Assembly (NCBI GenBank): GCA_013397435.1
Contig: VZRG01000165.1
Span: 339,311 to 403,310 of the forward strand
DNA length: 64,000 nt
Direction: 5' to 3'
Source of the DNA: Erythrocercus mccallii
Lineage: Eukaryota; Chordata; Aves; Passeriformes; Dicruridae
A program made the translations under genes and the position numbers. Positions 1 through 12,962 of the stretch are shown here, in pieces. The stretch's first letter is position 1. Each line of letters starts with the position of its first letter. The notes below the pieces were generated by a model that saw only the letters and a list, made by a program, of their open reading frames with translations, had not been told where the DNA came from and did not search any database.

Positions 1-2730
1 AGAGGAAGAGTCTTCTACTCCCAGGGTCAATAGAAAAATGTATTCTGTATGACTGTGTATTTAGCTGTTTTTTAATTTCTGTTACTTGCTTCTACTTTTA
101 AAAATTAATGCAGTGGGCATCCCTCATGATATCTCAGATATTTTAAATACAGTCTGCCTTTTTTTCCTCTTCCCCTTCTCATCCCTGAACTTGACCTAGG
201 GCTGCAGGATCCCAGCAGAAGGCCCAGATAAGATCAGTGGCTGAGTGCAATGCAGTGCATGTGCTGCCAACATGAGTCCTGGTCAGGATGGTGCTGTACC
301 ATTGGGCCTGAGAGTTTGAGGTGTTTATCTGGCAAAGGTACAGATATGAAATGAAAAGTAGCTGAGACAGTTTGCTGTAGTAAGCAGCTCCCACAAAGAG
401 GTGGCAAGGAAGCAAGAACAGAGAGTGGATGTAAGAGCAGTATTAATCTTCTTTTATACCATGCTAGCTACATGGATATCATCAATTCCTTTTGTGTAGA
501 TACAGTAATACTGATTTCTTCCTTTGGGACAGAACAATTAATTAGGGTGAGATTTCCTTCAGCTGGCTTTAGACATTCAAAAAATAGACATTGAACCTGA
601 ACTGTTTCTTCAAGGTCTCTTTGGAATCAATGTAAAGATATAACACCTTGTGGGAATTCAGTCCACCTCTGAACAAGTAGCTCATGCAGGATAGATGAAT
701 AACTCCTTGGAGGTACCTATTTCTCTCCATTTTAAAAGGGTTACAGCTAGGGAGAATCAATCCTTTTCCTCATGTAAAATATTTATGTGATTTCAATAGT
801 CATCTGACCATAAAAAAGACAGGCAGGAGTGCATTGTACAACACAGTCATGTTGCATGCATACACCAATATACACGCATGTGCATTCATATGGCTCCAGG
901 AGCCACAAGTAGTACAGGGTCTTAATTCATTTAGGGAAGCAATAATATTATGAAACAATTCCAGTGGAGAAAATTTAAAGGCAAAACCTGCTTCTTCTGT
1001 TGGAGATTTCCAGTTTATTAATGCTGTTGGAAGGTGAGGAGACTACTTTTTCAGACTTTTGAAAAACAGAGAGGTTGGAGAGAGTGGTGGTATAGGCAAA
1101 CTTTTATTTACCTCTGACAGGCTCCTGTTGTAAACAGGAGTTATCATGACTATTGGTTGAACCATATTGTTTGTAAAAAATATTTAGTAAGTACCAATAG
1201 AAAGAGTTTTAACAATGAAAGCAATGAAAATATCTTCAGAAATATTCACTTTAAAAAGGAGTTAAAGTTTAAAAACATGTTCTTACCCATCATACATAAA
1301 ATACCATGCTCATTAAAACAAGGTAAAGCGAAATAAGGAGTACCTTTTATTTTCCTTTCCCTGTATAATGAACATTTGTATCAAATAAGAGAGATACAGC
1401 ATAGAAACCTTATTTTTGAGCTAGTTATTCCTCAGATTCCTTTATATATCAATTTAATGTATAATACATGTTTTTACTTCCACCTATTTTTAAAGGTATG
1501 AACAAATTATGTACCTAAAAAGATATTGTTTTATAACTGGTTTGTGATAGAACATTTATAGTAGGTGTTTATCCATAATAATGTTGTATATTTAACACAA
1601 AGATGGGAAAAGTACAACATTGTTAGCTTAAGACAAAACTATGTGTTTTTATGGTTTACATTTCAGTATTAATAATTAATGAGTATACAGATGATTTTGT
1701 TTCCCCTTTAAAGGAGCTTTCTAGGATAGCTACATTTCAAAATTACTAAAGAGTTTTCAGTAATTTAGTTTTTAGGTGTTTAACTGTAAAATGATTTGTG
1801 ATGAAATACAGATGGGTTCATTTTTTATAAGAACAGTCCTTAGTCACATTAAGTGCTACTACTGAATTTTTTCTATTCAAACACCTTTCATAAGTGATGA
1901 TGTGGAAGTTTCAGATGGACTAGTGAGATGTGATTCTGTTCATTGGATCAGGAAACTCAAAGATCTTGGTTATGTTTCTTGCTGAGGTGCCAAGTGTCAC
2001 TGGAAAGGTGGTAGGGTAACCAAGGTAGCTATACTGTGTTTTGGACGTACAGATACAAACCAGGACCTATATACTTCATTTATCAAGGCCAGGAGCAGTT
2101 TCTTATGCTGTCTGGAATGGCACTAGATGCTATATTTAGGAAAAGGAGTCCCTCACCGACCTAAGGAGACATTGATTTTATGGAGAGATGACTTGCACCC
2201 TTGAAGTTGCCTTTGTCAATGATAAAGGGAATCTAGAGTGACTTGTCCAGTCATGGGCATTTAAACAGTAAAAGTGAAGTTAGGTGAGCTGAATTTTACT
2301 TTTGAGATCCAAGTCCAAAACCTATGACTCTAATCCTCTCTTCAGCTGCCAGTTCATCCTGGGAGGCCCATAAAATATTTAAGTTTCTAATTTCTATTCT
2401 TCCTCTGAATTTCATAGAGAAGCTGGGTAACAAAGTTAGCATTTAGGACCATAAATTCTTAGAGCTCCAGCTCCAAAGTATATTGATATCATGCTATGGA
2501 AACAAGGAGTCTTAATGTTTTACAGCTGTTAGGTATGTCTGTCAAAACACAACTGAAATTAATCCTATTGTTTTCTCTAAGAAAGTCTTATCATTAGGAT
2601 GCTTGTTTAATAATTGTTCAGGACTTGTTTCACCTTAAGATGACTCTAGGTTTAATTCAGTTGTCCCCCTAGTGCTATTTCAAAATCCCAGGTTTATCTG
2701 TCTGCAGAGCTGGTGGACATAACACAGGAA
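1..2730. other. AT-rich non-coding DNA, nothing recognised
   Basis: No open frame above about 80 codons and none that resembles a known protein. No repeat family was recognised. Short ATTA and TATTTA words are frequent, as expected for AT-rich vertebrate intergenic or intronic DNA. Confidence 0.6.
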
Positions 2731-2733
2731 CGA

Positions 2734-3030
2734 GGTAGACCTAGGGTGTCAACTAAAGGGCAACTGGAGGTCTACCCTGCACACGTTTACAACTCCAGAT
2801 GCCTACATATGGGCAACTGGATGAATCTCTGAACATCAATGTATAAACTTCAGAGGGAGGCAGTGGTTAAGCCAAATTCTGTGGCTGACATTCCACAACT
2901 GCTATCTTTACGTGAATTTGGTCGTGGTAGGCAAATTCTCTGGACTGCTCTTTGGTGCCTTGTTCACTCCCCTGATCAATTAGGAAGCCTAAGCACCCAA
3001 TTTAGGCAGTCTGTGACTGCCTAATTAATG
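2734..3030. repeat. candidate ancient MITE-like repeat with inverted repeats
   Basis: Two inverted repeats lie close together: GGTAGACCT (2734-2742) with AGGTCTACC (2768-2776), and the perfect 10-bp pair TTAGGCAGTC (3002-3011) / GACTGCCTAA (3015-3024) around a 3-base loop. TAGG...CCTAA words recur through 2975-3030 and again near 3150. Old amniote DNA-transposon-derived repeats carry TTAGGC/GCCTAA hairpins of this style, but I cannot name a family. The outer limits are arbitrary. It could also be unique DNA with a chance hairpin. Confidence 0.3.
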
Positions 3031-3599
3031 TTCTTAATTTTCCTGACTCCTAGAAGGGAATTAGGAGATGATATGACTCTTTGTGCCCAAGCAGCCAGCA
3101 CTTCATTACTGAAATTATCCAAGAGTCAAAAACCTGATCCTGGACAATCTGCTAACTGCCTAAATCCTGATGCTCCAGATATGTAACACATGCCCATACA
3201 ATCTTTGGATTTGTTATTTTATCCAACACATTTATTGTATATTTAATGCTGTAAGGATACGTTTAACTCCTGATGTACCTTGCCAAGTTCTGTGGCCCTG
3301 TAAATGAATGGGGGATGCCAAACCCTTCAGGATTTGTTGCATAAAAGTAAAATAGAGCATATGCTTTAACTTTGGTAAAAACTTGTTTTCATCTAAAGGT
3401 AGAGAATTCTGATTCAATTCACTCTGTTTTGTTATGGATTTGAAACTGCATCTCTCACCAAAATGTTCTAAGCACCAGGCTAGTAGATTTTCAGGGGTTG
3501 GCTGCTCACAGCCTCTCCTTGCAAGATGTGATGTTCCACTTCACAGAGAGTGATTAAATATTCATTAAGCTAGTGAAAGAACAAGCTTCTCAGAAGACA
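3031..3599. other. unannotated non-coding DNA
   Basis: No coding or repeat signal recognised. The short open frames here (about 60 codons) are of the length expected by chance. Confidence 0.6.
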
Positions 3600-3790
3600 G
3601 AAAGAATCTGGTACTTAAGGCAGTCACCTGGGAAAAAGGGAGATCTGGATTCCAGTCACTGCTGTAATGATTACTTACTATTAAATACATACATTCGTTC
3701 ACGAACTGGAACCCAGCTTCTTTTTTTCTCGTGGGGAGGGGAGTATCAAGTACTTCACACTTTCTGTCTGTTCCAGTGATTACTTAATTA
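3600..3790 (+). repeat. ancient tRNA-derived SINE (amniote MIR-like)
   Basis: The stretch at about 3617-3665 resembles the tRNA-like head of old amniote SINEs: a 'GGCAGTCACCTGGGAAAAAGG' A-box side, then GGAGATCTGGATTCCAGTC, which matches the GGTTCRANTCC-type B box with changes. The order and spacing of A and B boxes fit a plus-strand copy. The part after 3670 is a diverged body whose 3' limit is a guess. There is no intact RNA polymerase III promoter, so it is probably inactive. It is not a functional tRNA gene because no acceptor stem is visible. Confidence 0.45.
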
Positions 3791-5695
3791 TCCAGGAAAG
3801 CTGTGGCTGGGGAGAACAACCACTTTTCTAAGAGGTGGGAGATAGTAGCTCCGTGTGGCAAAGAAAACTGTGAATTTTTTAGGCCCTTTTATTATCCAAA
3901 AACCAGAAGAGGAACAGAATGCCCTTTAGTTAGGGAGTAAATGCTGTAATTCAGGACTTTAGGATCATGGAATTCCAAGTGGAAGACAGCATCTCCTCTA
4001 ATTCAAAAGTAAGTTGCAGCACATGGAGAAGGTTTAAGGTATGTGCTTAATACTGACATTTCCTGAAGTCTTTCCTTGCCTAGCATATCTTCATGGATTC
4101 CACCTTTTCACTACAATCTGTAAGAAAACAGACATCTAATTTAGGATTACAGATTTTGCTGCAAAATCACGTCTGTTGGATGGATGCTATGATGTTTAAC
4201 TAAAATCCCTTGCAGATCTATCTATCCTTTAAGGTAAAATTCTCAAAGACATTTTGCATTGCTTTCCTAACTCCTCTTGAAGTCACTGTAGATTTTACCA
4301 CAGACTTTTAAGAAGGGGCCAGAAGGGGCCTCTCTCTGTGCCAGCAGAGATGTCTTCTATGCCTCATTTTCCCCATGCAATTTCAAAAGAAAAAAATCCT
4401 GTTAAACACGTTTCCATCATCATTTAATTCTTGATACAAAGATAATGGATTTCTTTCTTTTTTTTTAATGTGTGTTTCTGTGTTGACAAATATAAAGTTA
4501 TGTACACTGATGTGAATAATTTGAACTCTAAGATGCCTGACAGAGATGTGGCTCTCATTTATCAACAAATGACCTAGGAAGTTTCAGGGTTATGCTGCAT
4601 GGGGTGAATCTGAGCATTATGTCTATGAATTTGCTAATTCAGGACCTGAATTACAAATATCTGCCCAAGAAAAGACCTATTGGATGCTGAAAACTTCTGG
4701 CATTAGACAGTGAGAGAAAGAAAAGAAAAATAAATATTGACTTGCTTGTAGAACACATTGAAAAAGAATTTAAAAAGCCAACCAGACAAATCTTTGTCAT
4801 GTCACAATATGAACCAGAGGTAAATTTTCATTTGGAAAAATAAACAACTGGTTTTCCTTGCCTCAGAAAGAAGATGGAAGAAGTGATTCAGGAAAAAGAG
4901 GGGACTAGATTGATTTTTGCATAAAGATAAATCACAGTAGACCTTAAATAATCCCTTCTCATGTTTTGTACTTTCTACTCTCTCTTTCCTTCCTGCCTAC
5001 TATTAATCCTTTATTGTTTCCTTTCCCTTTTGATTTTTGTCCCTCTTTCACTTCTGCTATTTTTGCTTCCTTCCTGAACTCTTATCTCTCTATCCAACCA
5101 TGGGCATTCCAGACTCACACAGAATAATCCTCAAAATCCTCCTTAAATGGAGGATTTGTCTGCAAACTCATTCTTAGCTACTTCTTTCTGTCCCAGTAGA
5201 ACAAAATATTTATCCAGAAAGGCATGATAGGAAAGCTAGGATCCTCTGTCTCTGAAAATAGTCTTTGAACTTTTCAGCCAGAGGAAGTTTTCTTTTGGCT
5301 ATCACTTATGAAAAACTGTTGGCTTTGTTCATTTTTGTTCTTATTTGCTAAAGTTCAACAAGCTAAAAGAAATATCTGGGCCTTGATCCTTGAATCTATT
5401 GAAAGCACAAAGGAGAAAAAGGGGACTAGAAAGGAAAACTATTAGGTTTCACTAAGCTAGTGTGTGCTCTTCCAGACTGAAAGAGAGCAAGATTAAGGAC
5501 GAGATGTGGATAGGATGAGGCAAGAGATATAGAAATTCTCCCTAAAGGCTCTGTACTTGTCTGCTGTTAATAACCATTTTTAGCTTCAACATGCCGGCAG
5601 CTCTCTGCACTACCTGCCTTTCTCAAAAATAAAAGGATAGAAGGCATTTTAAATAATTCCTAATTTAGTCATGTTAAGGAAAAAAAAAAGAAGCG
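3791..5695. other. unannotated non-coding DNA
   Basis: Nothing was recognised on either strand. There is a pyrimidine-rich patch at about 4960-5090. GGGGCCAGAAGGGGCC at about 4315-4330 contains a direct doublet of AGAAGGGGCC, a minor local duplication. Confidence 0.55.
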
Positions 5696-5699
5696 AAGA

Positions 5700-5965
5700 A
5701 ATGAGAAACCAGCAAGCAAGTGGGTTCCTTGGTGTGGCTCAGAAGTGCTGGAGCAGGTGGTTCACCCTGGCGGGCAGCCGGCACTATGCTGGCCAGTGTT
5801 CCACTCCTGCCCTGGCATCTGAGATTCATGCTCCAATTATCCATTAAACTGGGAAGTACTCAGGGATGCTGCTAGGTCACATTTTAATTAAAATTTAGAA
5901 GATTTTTGGAACACATTGGCAAGCTCATAAAATAATTTTACTTGTAACTGTTTCGGTATTGTCCT
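5700..5965. promoter_or_regulatory. candidate conserved non-coding element
   Basis: A GC-richer half (5715-5820, with GGCGGGCAGCCGG and ATGCTGGCCAG) is followed by an ATTA-rich half (5830-5910, with CCAATTATCCATTAA and TTTTAATTAAAATTT). This mixed texture, complex and free of simple repeats, is typical of developmental enhancers in gene deserts. That is inference from composition and homeodomain-like motifs only; conservation cannot be seen from one sequence. Confidence 0.25.
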
Positions 5966-6026
5966 CATTCTTCTTTACTAAACCTCCCTCCTCTAACTAA
6001 GGAATCGGAGACAAGTCTCTCACCTT

Positions 6027-6106
6027 GCAAAGCAAAGCAAAGCAAAGCAAAGCAAAGCAAAGCAAAGCAAAGCAAAGCAAAGCAAAGCAAAGCAAAGCAA
6101 AGCAAA
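6027..6106. repeat. perfect (GCAAA)16 pentanucleotide microsatellite
   Basis: Sixteen uninterrupted copies of GCAAA (80 bp) begin right after CACCTT and end at CCTTGG. The lack of any interruption suggests recent expansion and probable length polymorphism. Confidence 0.97.
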
Positions 6107-7051
6107 CCTTGGCTCCACCACATGACGTGCTGATGCTCATTTTAAAGGAGTCACTCTAAATTCATTTATTAATGTCAGACTGTTCCTGTATGTGTGCAGC
6201 CAATGCAATTGTACAGAAAAAAATTCCATCAGGAACTTTAAAGTGCCAGAGATACCACTTCTGTTTCTCCATTTTTGTTTCAGTTTCTGGCATTCAGTCT
6301 AGCATCAAAAGAAATGCTACTGATCGTCCGCAGTGTCACTAGGACAGACAGTCAATAAAGTCTGTCTTGTCTGTCAAAAAAAGGAGCTTGAGTGTCAGCA
6401 GGCTGGGTAAGGTGTCCTGCTCTGGCATGCAGTGACCAAAGAAAAATAATTAGACACTTATCTAGGTATTTATGACAGACTTCATGTTGATTTCTGTGAT
6501 GTTAGTGACAATCAGTAAGAAAGGGGCAATAAGGGACAATTATGTATCTGATTGTTTTCTCTTAAGTACTTTTACCTCAGATTTTCAATCAGCAACGAAA
6601 CTGGATGTTTAAAGCTCTTGTAGAAGAAAAGCAAGTATTTCACAGCCTTCTTGGTCTGCAGGAAGAATTTATAGATATGCATGCCCTAATTGTGCCCTTT
6701 GGACCAGCTTCAGGAGGCAAGATGTGAACACACACACTGAATATACACCTATGGAGGGTAGGATCTTCTCAGGGTGAGACCACAGGCTTGTGTATGCATA
6801 GAACCTGGCTCTTCCACACCTGGGTGGGTAGTTTCGGAACAGTTTATTGTATAACTTGGTTAAGTGGTTTAACCACCAGACTAGTGTGTAATAGTTGGGA
6901 ATCACAGGGATATCATACTCAGCAGAGCAGAAAATTAAAGGTCAAGACTGAACAGGTTCAGCAAATCAGGTCCTTCTGGGAACTTCTCTCTCTTATTAGC
7001 ATTCTGAAGTGCTGATAGACACAAAGCTGCACTCTGAAAAGTCATCCCAGT
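6107..7051. other. unannotated DNA with a small hairpin
   Basis: The segment at 6180-6480 reads as unique complex sequence. It includes a GACAGAC/GTCTGTC inverted repeat around a 10-base spacer near 6345-6370 and TGTCAGCAGG, a Meis/TGIF-like word. No gene was recognised. Overlapping short open frames at about 6670-7015 look like chance. Confidence 0.45.
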
Positions 7052-7147
7052 TGCAAACCCCCCCCAACAAAACAAAAAAACAAAGCCCCCCCAAACAAAC
7101 AAACAAACAAACAAAACACCAAAAAAACCCAAACCAAAAAACCCAAT
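7052..7147. repeat. A/C-rich low-complexity tract with (AAAC)n
   Basis: Runs of C and A alternate (CCCCCCCC, then AACAAAACAAAAAAAC, then AAAC repeated about five times, then further C/A blocks). The minus-strand open frame rich in glycine, phenylalanine and valine here is an artefact of this tract. Confidence 0.9.
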
Positions 7148-10100
7148 AAAGAAGGTGATTTAGTACACCTAGCAGTGTTGTATTGCTCTACTGCTATACT
7201 ATCTTATAAGCATTTAAGAAACCCACACACTGTTAATTCTAAACAATCTAAATCTAAACAATTGAAATCTATGAAGCCTATCTTGGGATTGCATGAAATT
7301 TATTTTTCTTCTGGTAATTTTCTTAACAGCACTTAAGACATTAGTCCCTATAGCCTAGTCAGAGCTCCTGATATTCTGGTGACACTCCTGAGATACTGAA
7401 AAATTCCAAACAGTTTTTATGGCAGAAAAAAAGGGAGGAGGTATAGAGAACTGTAGTTTTTACAGGCCATTTCTAATAAAATGAAGATTACAGGCCATGC
7501 CAGACAATAATTTCTTCTAGATACCTTTAAAGTCACTGGTTTTGAGAAAAGATTTGCTGAAATGCCATCAACATCCCCTCCACCAACTCAGAATCCTTTC
7601 AGAATTCACCCTGCCAAGTACTAGTTAAAATTAATGAAAAACAATAGTGAAATTTAACAGCAAATTAATTAATTTCTAAGATGTTAAAAGAATTGCAGCC
7701 TACACTAATGAAGCTCTTAATTTTGAGAGTGAAAACCATATCCTGTAGTTCATCATCACAGAAAAAAATGAAACTATAAATGATATAAACGCAGCCGGAC
7801 AGTAGAATTTGGGAAATATTAATTTGTGTACTGTCCAGTTTGGCATAATATCCCATCTTTATTCTATTTTTGAATAGAAGAAAAAAATTTTTGAAAAACA
7901 GAAAAAAAATTCAAAGTAGAATGAAAAGAGATGCGTTATCAAAATACAGTTGTGAGCACACTTAGATGATTATTTACATTGACTACCTAGATTCTGTAAG
8001 AAGAAATGGACAAGAGGCAAAAATTAGAGGCTACTGTTGTTTTTCAGTCTCAAGAAATTATAAACCTGCCAATGTTCATCTTTAGGACTTCTTTTTCTTC
8101 CTTTTCTTTTATACTTTTCCTGATCTAAATGCATTTGCACTGGACTTTGAGATTCAGCACATCTGTCTGCTACTTTTTTTTTATTGTGTGCTAGGGGCCT
8201 CCAGAGCCTTCTCTCTGCTTTCACTTTGTTATCAACCACAACAAAACAATGTGCAAGTTTAGTTCTGTTTCAGATCATCTCACTGTCAATAGCAGTTTTC
8301 CTTCTCTCTCACTACCATCTTCCTGGCACAGCTGTTAGGGAATCCACATCCACTGGATTTCATGTCAGAGAGACTCATCCCAACATGGATGTGTCAATGT
8401 GACACATTGTGTAAAACTATGTTTTAATTACAGGTTCTTAAGTGGAAGACACTGCATTGCTTTCATTTGCTCTAGTGGGTTTATACCTATAAGAAAATTC
8501 CTAGCAGTTTATACCAAGAATGTAGGAACATAACAGACAAAATGAATTCTTTTTATGGAGGTTGGGTCAAAGGCAGCTCATTCTTGTTAAAATATTTTGG
8601 AAGTGATGGTGACCAAAGGAAATGGAAACATTTATATGTTTATGCTATAGGATTAGCAGGCTTCAGTCAGAGGTAATTGCCTCCTTTTACAGGCAACAAA
8701 CAACAAGAAGAATATGCTTCTGGGGAGTGATACTTCTCTTTTGAAAGTAGATGTCCAAATATGTCATGTGAATTGAGATCTACAGATGTCTAGTGCTCTT
8801 CATTGCCTAAGTATCTAGACAAATGATTTACATGTAAATGTCAACATATAAGACGTCTCAGACTGGCCAAGAGAAACCTCACACATACTGCATTTTTTCA
8901 GGTACATATTCAGGATTATCACTTAAAATGCACATCTAAAATATATGCAGGTACTCCATCACTCTCACCACCTGGACCTTCCAGTACACAATTCGTTTAC
9001 CCAACTTTGTTAACCTCACCAAGCCACTGATGAGAACAAACTACTTTTTGAAGATGTTGGAGTGATCCAAAATGATGCAAGGGAGTTAGTGTCAAGTGTC
9101 ATGGATAGTCAGAGGCACTCTGACCTATTCTGCTGCTACAGGGTTGAATGGTGTTTTAGTTATATAACATTATGGGACCCATATATTTATTTGTTTGTTT
9201 GGTGTGGAAAAAAAAGAGATGAATTTATATGAAACCTTTAAAATGAGCACAGTTGTATTTGGGCAGTAAAGAAATACTTTTGGAAGAAACAGTTTTAAGA
9301 GGAACATATTTCTAATGGTCTTTTGGATTTTAGTGCATTATTTTTATGGCTGCTTTGAGGTTACTTGTAATTTACTCTGTAACTTTTTTACACTGAGCAA
9401 TAGAAAACATTTCTTTCAAGAAAACACTCCAATTAGGAGGGAAAAGAGCACAAACTATTCAGTTTATTTCCTTTGTTTTCACACATGTCATATGTTAAAA
9501 ATATTGAAGTGATGGTGTATGGCTGATTGCAACTATCTCCATATTGGGGAATACAATTATTTTGAAGGAACCTATCTTTGCTTGCTCATTGCATTGTTCT
9601 CTTGATTTTCTTTGTCACCATCTCTTTTTCCCCCCTTCTGACTAACTGGAAATTGATTTTTTTCTAAGTAGGATGGTTATTTCTGTGCTCTTTAGCCAAG
9701 TATTTGATTTGATACTTGATTTAAAAAAAATCCTTCTGTAGTTGGTTTTTATTATATATTGCTTTAATGATTCTTGGTAGGCTTCCTATGCATTGATTAA
9801 TACAAATAAATAAAATGTCAGTATTTATGGTAAGAAGGAATACACATACGTATATTTCCTGTATATTAGTAATCTGACTCTTTTGTTCTCTTTCTCCCTC
9901 TAAATGCAATTACATCACAAAATTGATTTTGCTCCTTTCCACTGCAGAACTACAGTGAAACAAAAAACCCCAAACTAATTAATGGGAATCCTAATTACTT
10001 CTTACAGGTGAAAACTTTTGGAAGGAAAAATTAAAATTCTTTTTTGGTCTGTACAGCATGGGTATTATGCATCATAAATCTAATAACTGATCTTGCCATA

Positions 10101-12921
10101 TGTAATTCAAACAAAAAATTATTTGTGAAAAACTGAAAAAAAAGTTCAAACCCATTATTTGGAGGGAAACCTGATGAAAAATTTTCTTGTTTCAATTGTG
10201 AAGAATTCCGTTTTGCTACTCAGAATAAAATAGATATCTAGCAAGACACAATATCTCATAATTTATCTAATCACACACTCTATTATATTTGCATTATACC
10301 AATGTGCATCAGTTCATCTAATATAAGATTGGGGAAGGAAGATAAAAAAGTTAATGAAAGAAAAAAAGTTATTCACTTAATTCCCTTGCCAGGCAAGTTT
10401 TTGAGATGCCATCCTATGATGTGAGAATAACCAGAGTGCAAAGCCAGCTCTAGCAGGGATGGAAGTGGATATCCCCATGATGATCTGTGCAGATCCCTGG
10501 AATAACGACACCATACTCCTTTTGCAGGTATTTATATAATTATTGACAATTTAGATGAATTTGTGACTTCTTTGTTGGGGTACCTGCTGTCCTCAGAGTT
10601 CCAAAATAACTAGCAATGGGTGCAAATACAAGCAACACTGTCCTTTTCACTACTTGTCCTAATTTCACTTAGGGTTCTCTGCTTTTAAGTATCCAGGAGC
10701 ACTTGGTGGTGCTGGCTTGACGTGCCAAGATACTTCTTTCCTTTAATTAAAATACCTGCTTTAACACATAATCTCTCAAGTAACGACACTAGTCAGGGTG
10801 TTAGAGAATGGTATGGAAGGAAGAGTAAGAAAATAGAGACAAATATTTACTAGAAAATCCCAGTCAATGAATGTTTGTGATCAGACTTCAGGAATTCACA
10901 CTAAAAATACAACTGCTATCTGTAGTACTAAAAAAAGGCAATCAGCAGATCTGGTTGCAAAATGAAGTTTTTATTTCACAGGAATTTTCACATTTCAAAA
11001 TGCACTTTTCTTTAAAATGTGTGAAATGCTGAAATCTCAAACTATTTCCTGCCATAGAAAGCCTGCAACACTTTTTATTCAGTAACTTCAAAAATTCTTA
11101 TTACAAATAATTACTTTGATAAAGCCAAATGTTTTATTTATGAAAAGCATAATATTATCATCTGAAATGGGTATATCAGTGTTCAAAACTCCACTTTGAT
11201 TTTGATCTACTCAGAATCATCTAGTGGGTTGCAAAAGAAATTTTTTAATGAACAGCACCCTCAAAAATATTTAGAGCCCCTTTCAACTGACACTGTAAAT
11301 GCAGCAATTGAACCAGGGGAGATACAATAGCATGCATCCACAACTTCAGTTATGAACTGCATGTTTCAGATACCCCTCCATGGCAGTACTCACAATCCAG
11401 CGGAGCTAGCAATATAAATCACAGGGCATAATGTAATGGAAAGGCAACTTGATAGAAAAACACTCTGCAATTTTAGCAAACAGCATGTGCACAGTGTTGG
11501 TTTATGGCGTAGAGGGTGTTCAGTAAAAGCTGATTAGCTTCTACAGAAGCTGCAGAAGCCTACTGAGTTTGACATGACATTTCCCCAGAGCCACAAGTGC
11601 TGCTTCAGAGGACTTTGGCAACAAGCAATAGCCAATCTTAGCTGTCATATTATGTACTGGTATGGACTGGGCCAGTTGACCATCTGGCTAATGAGTGCTC
11701 AGACTTGGTTTAAGAAGTGAATCTTGTTAAATGTTTCCTAGAGGAGGGCATGGGAGGATTCTCCCGATGGCCATTGTATCCAAACTCCTATCTGTTTGAC
11801 AATCCCTATGGTGAATCCTCACACATCTCATTTCTTTTTCTTCCTAAAGGTTTTCTCAAATTCTCATGTTATGTTAACTTATCAGGCACTGCTGAAATTG
11901 TCAAAACAGTAAAAAAAGGGACAGGCTGTTAGTGAAACACAGCAAAGGAACTACATCTCCCTACAGTCACTGTGATGAGGCTTTAGGGGATGCTGTGGAT
12001 GACTGTGATGCTCACAGTGTGATATCCTTTACTGGCAGTCAATAAGAGAAATTGAAAGAATATTTTAACAAGTTTCAGTGCAAAGATTTTACCTTCCCAA
12101 GGGTTTCTAGGCCTCCTCTCCCAGGCTGAGACAGCATGTGATGAAGACATTCTAGCTGAAAACTTTGCATGAAAGGTGACATAGAAAAGAGAGGTCCTTC
12201 TGCTCAGTAGTAGGATTGTAGTATCCACCCTGAAGCTGTGTATTCAAATTGCTTTCAGCAACAGAAGGACTTAATCTCACTTGCACAACGTGGATAACCA
12301 CTTCACTGAGATTCATCATCATTCGTTATTCTGCCAGTATTTCTTAGAGAGTTTAACCTTTCAAATATGTTAGAGGTATGAAACAAATGCTGCACATCGC
12401 TGAGACGCTTCTGGAAAGGGAAAAAGAAGGAAGTTAGTGTTCTTGGGCAACCTTGAATGACAGCAGCTAGGAGCACAATGGCTGCAAAGGCCATTCTGGC
12501 TCAACTAGGTTTTAAACAGAGATCTAAAAGAAATAATTTTGAATTTAAATGTGTAAAATTGTAATTAAACATCTCAGTGTCATTTTAATCCCTTTGTGGA
12601 CCTCTCTCTTACTCTTTCTATCATTCTTTCTTGTTCACAAATATCCTTGTGACTAGATTTAAATACCAGTATTCTCCATTAGTGATCATAGTAGTATGCA
12701 CACTTTTGAGGACACATGCCTGTCTTTTGTCCATAATGTCTGTGCTCCTCAGTCAGTTTAAGTTTTTCAATAGTGAAGTTGTAGTACAGACCACCAATAG
12801 ATTTTTGTTCCTATGCCACCTTCAAAATCAGATATTTGCTCTACACTGACTGTCAATACTGTTTTCCACCTCATTCACTTTAACACTGACTTTGCCATGC
12901 TTTTCTGAATAAATTGACCAT
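7148..12921. other. long unannotated AT-rich non-coding DNA
   Basis: About 5.8 kb with no recognised gene or transposon. Open frames are all under 85 codons and compositionally unremarkable. Short poly-A/T tracts occur at about 7880-7912, 9719-9730 and 10130-10142. Confidence 0.55.
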
Positions 12922-12962
12922 TGGAAAAAAAAAAAGAAAAAAAGGAAAATAAAAGGAAAACG
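12922..12962. repeat. A-rich tract
   Basis: A homopolymer-like A tract is broken by single and double G (AAAAG, AAAGG, ATAAAAGG). It follows TTGACCATTGG directly. It could be a decayed poly-A tail, but no recognisable retro-inserted body precedes it. Confidence 0.8.

Noticed and set aside
3617..3670. Possible tRNA gene
   Set aside because: A- and B-box-like sequences are diverged and no cloverleaf with an acceptor stem is visible. Better explained as a SINE head.
7052..7147. Minus-strand frame rich in G, F, V and C as a membrane protein
   Set aside because: It is the translation of an A/C low-complexity tract.
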